The notes under the pieces were generated by a model, which searched no databases, had not been told where the DNA came from, and saw only the letters and a list, made by a program, of their open reading frames with translations. A program made the position numbers and the translations under genes. A stretch of DNA of 64,000 bases from Gnetum montanum (lineage: Eukaryota; Streptophyta; Gnetopsida; Gnetales; Gnetaceae). The stretch is taken from contig MNCI01001419.1 of NCBI GenBank assembly GCA_015680685.1, positions 203,396-267,395 of the forward strand. Reading direction: 5' to 3'. Positions 57,420 through 64,000 of this stretch are shown one piece after another; position 1 is the stretch's first letter, and each line of letters begins with the position of its first letter.

Positions 57420-58479
57420 GTAAATTGGCTTAATTACTAAAATCCTAGGTACTATGGAATCCCTATAAAAATAAATAGAAACATGTCAAAAGCATAATAA
57501 AAAAAGATAAAAAATGTCTAATCTTTACATTATTTTTTCTTAGTACTTTAATGCAATCTATCAAACTTAATTTTAACATCTCACATCACTACCCCTAAGG
57601 TATTTGGCAAATACTCCTAAGTGGTAGATCTTAGTTTTGACGTTTCATGTCAAAACAATCTACACAGCATGTCAAAGCTTAAACATGCTTAGCAAAAACA
57701 TCTTTAACATGATACATCATTTCTTTTTACATGTAGCATTATGTACTTTTAATGTAGCATTTATGTTGACTTTTGACATTTTGTGTAAAAATCAACATTT
57801 GACATGCAATGTCACCAACACTTAGTGTTTGGCAAAAGAAAAATGCTCTACTTTTACCACATTAAAACCTCACATTGAGGTCATCTTGGATAATTTTGCT
57901 CATGGCCAAAAATCCAAAAATCAACTGGCCTTATGATTCTGTAAAAATGGTTGCAAATTCATTCATGAAAACATCGATTTAGCTACAATTTTACTACCTC
58001 TATCTAATACATTCATTAGATGTAGCTTAAAACAATATCAAAATCCAAAATTTATTGCCCTAATTATGCAATTGTATAAAAAATTGTAGTAGCAATATTA
58101 AATGTTTAAATATTGATAAATTTCACCATAAAATCTTCATAAAACCTCTAGATTTTGACAAACCTCTAGTTTATTGGAAAATAAGCTAAGAAATCAATGC
58201 ATGTATTCAATCTATTATTGTATTTTAAAAATTGTTTAAAAATGTGTAAAAATTAACATTTTGGGGTTCCTAATCCACATCACAAAATTGAACTAAAATG
58301 TTAGATTTTTAGCTTAAATCTACTCTAAACTACTAGATAACATTAAATTCAATCTCTAAGATCTAATACCTAGCTAAATCTTTTAGAATGTTGGCACATT
58401 ATAAAACTTCCATCATGGTCACGCTATAGTAACAATAAAATCAAATAAAATTCCTAACTAGCATTTGGGTAACTTACAT
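57420..58479. other. Putative intron of the unknown gene
   Basis: AT-rich, no coding signal. Between 57,630 and 57,830 it holds several 'tgacatt/aatgtca' and 'gacgtttcatgtcaaa' palindrome-like motifs. Confidence 0.35.
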
Positions 58480-58610
58480 CTGAGCTTTGAAAGAGAGTGA
58501 GCAAGGTTGAGATAATTCCCTACTACTATTGGACTGATCTTTGATCCCCTATCTACCACTACTATTGTCACTTGCCATCTTTTTGGGAGTTCTCATTGTG
58601 CTACCACTTT
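58480..58610 (-). pseudogene. Unknown gene, possible first exon
   Basis: Minus-strand reading starts MRTPKKMASDNSSGR, then (after a TAG) GIKDQSNSSRELSQPCSLSF and KAQM before 'gtaagttacc', a good donor at about 58,485. Ser-rich polar N-terminus. It fits as exon 1 of the gene above; the 1.07 kb to the next exon would be an intron. Weak on its own. Confidence 0.4.
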
Positions 58611-58929
58611 TGAATACATGTGCATTGATTCTCAAAAGTGATAAATGCAAATGTGTGCTCTTATACTTTTGATGTCCACCTCACTTTTGATGTTGCTTGC
58701 TTATTTTTGATGTTTTCTATTCTCTGAAGAGTAAATCTAACCACCTCATTTGGTTTAAGTGAACATGGTTACCTATCCAAAATCTTTGCTCCAACATCTG
58801 TTCTTAAATAACTTTGTAAGTCAAGTACATAGAACTCTAAATCCCTATTTTCTTGGCTTATTGTTAAACCCTATTTATCACGTATCTTCTTTAGATAGTA
58901 AGGTTAAGTTCATACCTCAATCAGACAAT

Positions 58930-61900
58930 TATTTCTTGGAATGAGAGCTTCTCTTAACTAATAATGAACTAATGAATCTTCCTATGATATGTTGTAAATA
59001 TGAACAAAAGATCATTTAACTTAGTGTCCTTATTTCTTCATACATTTGGGAGTCTATTCTAGCTTACTTGGGGATATATTGATATGTCTGATCTAGATCA
59101 AAATCTTGTTTAGCATAACATCATCGTGGAGGAAGGTTCCAAACCTATCAAACAATAGGTTAGAAGAAGTCATCCTACCATAGCTCTCATTATAAAAGAA
59201 GAGATAACAATACTCTTCAACATTGGATTCATCCATCCTATTAACTATTCCAATTGGATTTCTAACATAGTAGTACTTCCCAAGAAGAATGGTGGCATTC
59301 ACATCTGCATCGATTTTCAAGATCTTAACAAATTCACTCTTAAGGATAACTTTCCTTTAATTAAAATTGATTAGTTAATTAATCCCATGGATCTTGATTA
59401 CTTTTTATCCTTCATGGATAATTTTTTGCCTATAACCAAATCAAGATAAATCTAGATCACTAACACTATACCATATTTATGAATCCTTGGGGAATATCTT
59501 ATTACACTAAAATATCATAAGTTTTATCTTTCATAATATGATGTTTGATTTAGTTAATAATTATGTTGACAATTTGATCATCAAGTATACCTTAGCTACT
59601 AATCATGCTTCTAACTTAGATCAAGTTCTAACTTATTATGACAAGTTTAACATGCATCTTAATTTTTAAGAAGTGCATTTTTTTAGATCCTTATAAGAAA
59701 AATATTGGGTTACATTGTCTCTCAATATGGCATAGCTATTGACTCTAATAAAGTCAAAGCTATTCTAGATCTCACACCTCGTAAAGACATTTGAGGTATG
59801 CGTGTCATTCAAGAATGTCTTTAATTAATCTATCATTTTATTTCCAATATTACTTATCATCTTCACCCTTTAACTCATTTTCTTCATAAATATACTTTTT
59901 GTATCTGTGATAAGGAGTGCTAAAACATCTTTGATTCTATTAAATAAGTCTTTATTTTTCTAAGTCTAATCATTCCATCTTTGCTATGCTTTCTTAATGA
60001 TAAGAAGATGAATTTGATCTTCCTATATACTACATACCTCATTCTTTTTCAAATTGTGAAACTAGATATTTTGATATTAAAAAGTCCTTGCTAAGTGTTA
60101 TCTTCACCCTCAAAAAGTGAAGACACTATCTTCTCAATGCTAAGATCTTTATCATTTATAAAGATAACATAAATTTTTCTCAAGACTAAGGCTAATAATC
60201 CTTTTCATAATCATTTCTTAGATCAATGGAAGACTTTTCACATAGAGTTTGATCTTTTCTTCCAATCTCAACACTTAATCAAAGGTAAAGCTATAACTAA
60301 TCTTTTCTCTTCTTCTAGAATAATCAATGTTGTCCATAGTTAATAACTTGATACAGGAAATTTGGATGTTCTTTATTTTTATGGAGCACACATGTTCATC
60401 AAATCTAGTGCAACTTGTGTCCTTATCCTCTCTACCAAAAAATTTCTTTATCAGGCTTATAAAATTTATTTCCTTTGTACTAATAATATTACTAAATACG
60501 ATATACAATAACAGGTATCTTGATAGCTTTGTAAAATCAAGTTAAAACCATTTCTATTTACAGTGACTCACATTTCATCATAAATCAAGCTAATGGTGAC
60601 TATGATTGTAAATATTCCCACTTTATTCCTTACCTTTAAATAGCTAAGAAACATATCTTTTTCTTCTCTACTCATACTTTAAGCCATATCCCTCATTTTG
60701 AGAATTATGCTAGCTGATGCACTAGCAATTCTAGCCATTCATGATGATCCTGTTGCTATGAGAGATTAACTAGCTAGGTCTATTTTCTTGACACTTATCA
60801 TGTAATGTTCCGACATATTGGTAAGCATTTTTAGTGCATAATATGACAAGAACCAATATGTTGGTCTTCTTCACTACCTTAATAAGAAAACTCCTAGTCA
60901 TCTTATGATTGCTCAAAAAGGTTCCCTTCATAAATGTAGCTAGTATCTCTAATTACTAAATCTTGATATCCTTTGTTATGTATCTTCTATAGGTGTTCTC
61001 CTATGTTGTCTTAATCCTACAAAGTCTAAGATAGTTGTTAATCATGTTCACTGAAGAGATTATGGTGGCCACTTAGGTTCATGCTACTTAGATGCTCATA
61101 TTATTCCTTTAGGCTATTAGTCATCAACCTCAGCCAAACATGCTTATCACCAAGTTAAAAACATATGATACTTTCTAATGTTATAGCTCTCTTATCCTTT
61201 TTCCTTCACAAGAGCTCAACATATCTCAGATAACATGGTCGTTATAGAAATAGGGTTTAGATATGATTTGTTTCATTAATCCTTCTTCATCTATTGGACA
61301 TCAATTTATACTAACTACTACAGAATATTTCACTAAGTGGGTAAACGTCATTCCATTGCATTTCATCAAATCCCACACTATCTATCATTTCATTTTTTAT
61401 CAAAACAGAGCTCAATTTGGGTGCCTCTCCAAATTGTGATTGATAATGGACCTTAATCTAAAAGTAAGAAGGTAGTTGATTTATATCTATGTATCACATC
61501 ACTTAATCTTTCTCATCACCTTAGTATCCTTAGTCTAATAGGTAGGCTCAGTCTACTAAAAAAGCTCTCATATCCTTTCTCCATTTCATGGTTGATAAAA
61601 CCCAATCTAACTAACACATAAAGCTATTTCATGTCCTTTGGATTTATCATACCATTTTCTATATCACTACTAGTCATAATGCTTACTTTATAACCTATGG
61701 TTATAAGATAATCTTACTAGTTGAGCTCTATATCCCATCTCTCTTTGTTGCTCTACATGATTGGTGTTTAAATTAGGATACTAATAGTATGTGATGCATT
61801 AAGTTGGATCTCCTCAAAGAACATCAACAAGTTTATCTTTGTCATTTATGTGAATATTAAGCATATACTTAACATTGTTAATCTAGACATGTTTGAGTTG

Positions 61901-62100
61901 GAGAGATCCATGAAGGTGATCTATTACTACACCATTTTCTAAACTCTAAAGATACAAAGTTCTCTCCCAACTGGTAGGGTTCTTTCCTAGTGATTCAATC
62001 TCTACAAATTGGAATCTATATCCTATTTGATCTAGAAGGGCATCAGCTTCTAAATCCTATCAACAAGAACTTTCTTAATCGCTACTACTTGTAGCCACAC
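58930..62100 (+). pseudogene. Element E: pol of a second gypsy lineage (Tat-like)
   Basis: RT: DLDQNLV.HNIIVEEGSKPI, HPTIALIIKEEITILFNIGF, WISNIVVLPKKNGGIHICID, FQDLNKFTLKDNFPLIKID (59,085-59,370), then a catalytic box reading NYVDNLIIKY (second Asp to Asn, 59,563). RNase H: SDSHFIINQANGDYDCKYSH and ADALAILAIHDDP (60,560-60,760). Integrase: NPSSSIGHQFILTTTEYFTK, WVNVIPLHFIKSHTIYHFI (61,275-61,395), VIDNGP region, and a C-terminal stretch HQLLNPINKNFLNRYYL near 62,070. RT wording differs from elements A-D and fits the Tat lineage. Many stops and shifts. No LTR or gag could be linked to it. Confidence 0.8.
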
Positions 62101-62363
62101 TCTTACATCAAACTTGCTACTTGTTCAAGATCGAACAAGTATTCTCTAATGTAGCAGCCTGCATATTTATTGTCAAAATAATAGGTTTTTTCTAGACTCT
62201 ATTTTTCATGTACTTTCTTTTATTTTCCCCATCTCTCTGTTATTTTCTACTATTTCTTTAGCTATTTTCTTCCTATTTCCCTATGCTATCTATCCTATTC
62301 TAATTTACATCCTCTACATAACCAATGAGATTTTGAGTGACTTGATATCTCATTGCTTCATGA

Positions 62364-63120
62364 GAGGGTATGATTGAGCATATTATTGAGTGGGATAGGA
62401 GGCTTACTTCAGCATATATATGGCATCCTTTTCATCCATACAGTGTGTAGGATTTAGTCATGCACTACTTATGTGACATAGCATAGTTCTCATGATAGGT
62501 GTATGGGCAATGTTCTCTTTTCTTCTCTTACTTTTTATTATTTTATTTCATATGCTATTATTTCTACTCACATTTTTCTATATTTTTTTCTTCCTTTAAT
62601 CCCCACTCCTCATCTATTTCCATTCCTCTCTATATTCATCATTAGTAAGGCCAAATGAGTATCTCTTCCCCAATGCTGTAAGGGAGTGATGAGTATAGAG
62701 TCACATGAAGAGTGTGAAATTTGCGTATGAGCAAGGTAAGAGAGAGGTTGACTCTAGGCATCTAGTTATGTTCCACTTCTATGACATAACACCCCACCAT
62801 TGGTGTATTGGTGATGTTCCTAACATGATTTCTTGATTTTTTATTACTTTCTCTTTTTACTTTCCACTATATTCCTTTCTTTCTCTATTCTTTTCTCTTT
62901 TTAAGATCTATATTGGTGAGGCCTAATAAGTGTTTCTATTTTATTTTAGTGAGGGTATGATTAAGAGAATTGAATGGGATAGGAAGTGCTTTATTTATAT
63001 TTTTGTGTGTATTCTAGGATCTAGCCAAACTCCATTTCTATGATATAGCAATTAACTATAGGTGTATTGGTGATATCTTGGACTTTCTTCCCTATTTTCC
63101 CACTTTGTTGAATCCTCTTA
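62364..63120. repeat. Imperfect tandem repeat after element E, ~270-315-bp units
   Basis: Unit starts at about 62,364 ('gagggtatgattgagcatat'), 62,678 ('gtaagggagtgatgagtata') and 62,951 ('gagggtatgattaagagaat'). Shared later phrases: 'ctagga.ttag', 'tatgacata', 'ggtgtattggtgatgtt', 'ttggtgaggcctaataagtg'. It probably lies in the 3' untranslated region of element E. Confidence 0.65.
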
Positions 63121-64000
63121 TAGGTACTTATTAGTTCATTCTTTTCCTTGATACATTCTTTTGCAACTTTCTAGTAGTATTGATCAAGAAGGAACAATGT
63201 TGTATCGACTTTGGCTTTTTTCAGCTTGAATTAGAAACTTGGGTATATTGTATGAAATTTTAGCACTTGAAACCATCTTCAATAGTCTAGATTTGACATC
63301 TTACATCATTTATAGCATTAGTTCTAGTTTTATATGTTCAACTTACTAGAAATGACATTTTGTGGCATTGATTGTGCCATTTCATCTCCACTCCCAATTT
63401 TGACATTCAATGTTACCTCCAGCATCAATCTTGATTCTACTTCAATTTTTTAACATCAACATTAGAATTTATTTTTGACATTCCACATTAGCTATTGACA
63501 TCCCACATCAATTTTATTTTTGACATCTGATGTCAAATCTTCAAATATATTTCCAACGTCTGGCACCAATTTCATCTTTAATGGGTGATGTTAACTTACC
63601 AACTTTTAACATTCAACATAAAATTAGTTTTAATGTCTTATGTCAAATTTTTCAATGTCTTGCATTATTTCTCCTATCCAAATCCTTCTATAAGCTTTCA
63701 AAAGATTCTATGGACCCCCACTATGTAGTTTCTACATGGTTAACATGGCATTTTCAACCTATAATAGGATAATTTCCAAAAATGTAAGGGGTTGGCATTT
63801 GTAATCATCTAATAAGCATTTCAACTTTTAGAAACTCAAAGTTTATTAGTGTTTTGCTTGCAATAGATCTATTTATCCTTTCAACTCTCTTTCACTTATC
63901 TCTTTCTTCCCTTGTTGATATAATGTATCTCCTTCCTTTTGTCCTCCTGACACACAAAGATCTACTAAAAATCATATTAACACATTGATCTTATCTTCCT
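63121..64000. other. AT-rich DNA with recurring TGACAT/ATGTCA motifs
   Basis: 'ttgacatcccacatca', 'ttgacatctgatgtcaaat', 'taatgtcttatgtcaaat' and similar recur between 63,300 and 63,670. The 80-codon ORF at 63,530-63,772 is not supported. No gene seen. Confidence 0.4.

Noticed and set aside
63530-63772. 80-codon plus-strand ORF near the right edge
   Set aside because: Consists of TGACAT-type repeats translated; no motif.

Overview
The window looks like plant nuclear DNA: AT-rich, dominated by old, decayed transposable elements, with one gene fragment from a typical plant family (a UDP-glycosyltransferase, UGT) and several plant-type transposon relics (Athila- and Tat-like Ty3/gypsy, Ty1/copia, a Mutator-like transposase, two kinds of LINE). 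The great age of most copies and the low gene density suggest a large genome, probably a gymnosperm; that last step is inference. I found no gene that looks intact, and no rRNA, tRNA, CRISPR array or bacterial-type operon.

Layout. 0-4.6 kb: an unknown ORF fragment, empty AT-rich DNA and a LINE reverse-transcriptase relic. 4.65-9.36 kb: element A, an Athila-like LTR retrotransposon with gag and a 3' coiled-coil ORF but no pol. 9.6-12.3 kb: gag and LTR pieces of related copies, two LTRs meeting head to head. 12.9-14.5 kb: a GC-rich, 5'-truncated LINE with a target-site duplication (TSD), sitting inside a 48-bp minisatellite. 16.5-19.4 kb: a ~264-bp satellite-like array. 20.4-22.1 kb: Mutator-like (MULE) transposase relic. 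24-24.8 kb: Ty1/copia integrase relic. 26-26.9 kb: unknown single-frame relic. 27.5-28.7 kb: ~400-bp tandem repeat. 29-31.3 kb: relic of a C48 (Ulp1-type) peptidase gene. 32.6-35.6 kb: broken UGT with fragments of further UGT 3' ends on both sides, a second GC-rich LINE between its halves, and one N at 35,576. 37.2-48.7 kb: element B, the most complete Athila-like copy (LTR, primer-binding site, gag, pol, 3' ORF), cut at 48,740 by element C (48.7-54.4 kb, minus strand, pol only). 54.5-58.6 kb: minus-strand relic of an unknown multi-exon gene, carrying a nearly perfect 5 x 136-bp array. 58.9-62.1 kb: pol of a second gypsy lineage (Tat-like), followed by ~300-bp tandem repeats and AT-rich DNA.

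How it fits together. Elements A, B, C and D are members of one LTR family that lost different modules: A lacks pol, C lacks gag and the 3' ORF, D keeps gag plus an LTR, and others survive as LTRs only. Many reading frames stay in register for 1-2.4 kb and are broken mainly by in-frame stops, mostly TAG, which fits decay by cytosine deamination. The most unusual items are the conserved coiled-coil ORF downstream of pol in A and B, the LINE whose ORF runs past its zinc-binding end into an extra domain, and the unknown spliced gene at 54.5-58.6 kb. All family assignments were made by reading translations by eye; none was checked against a database.
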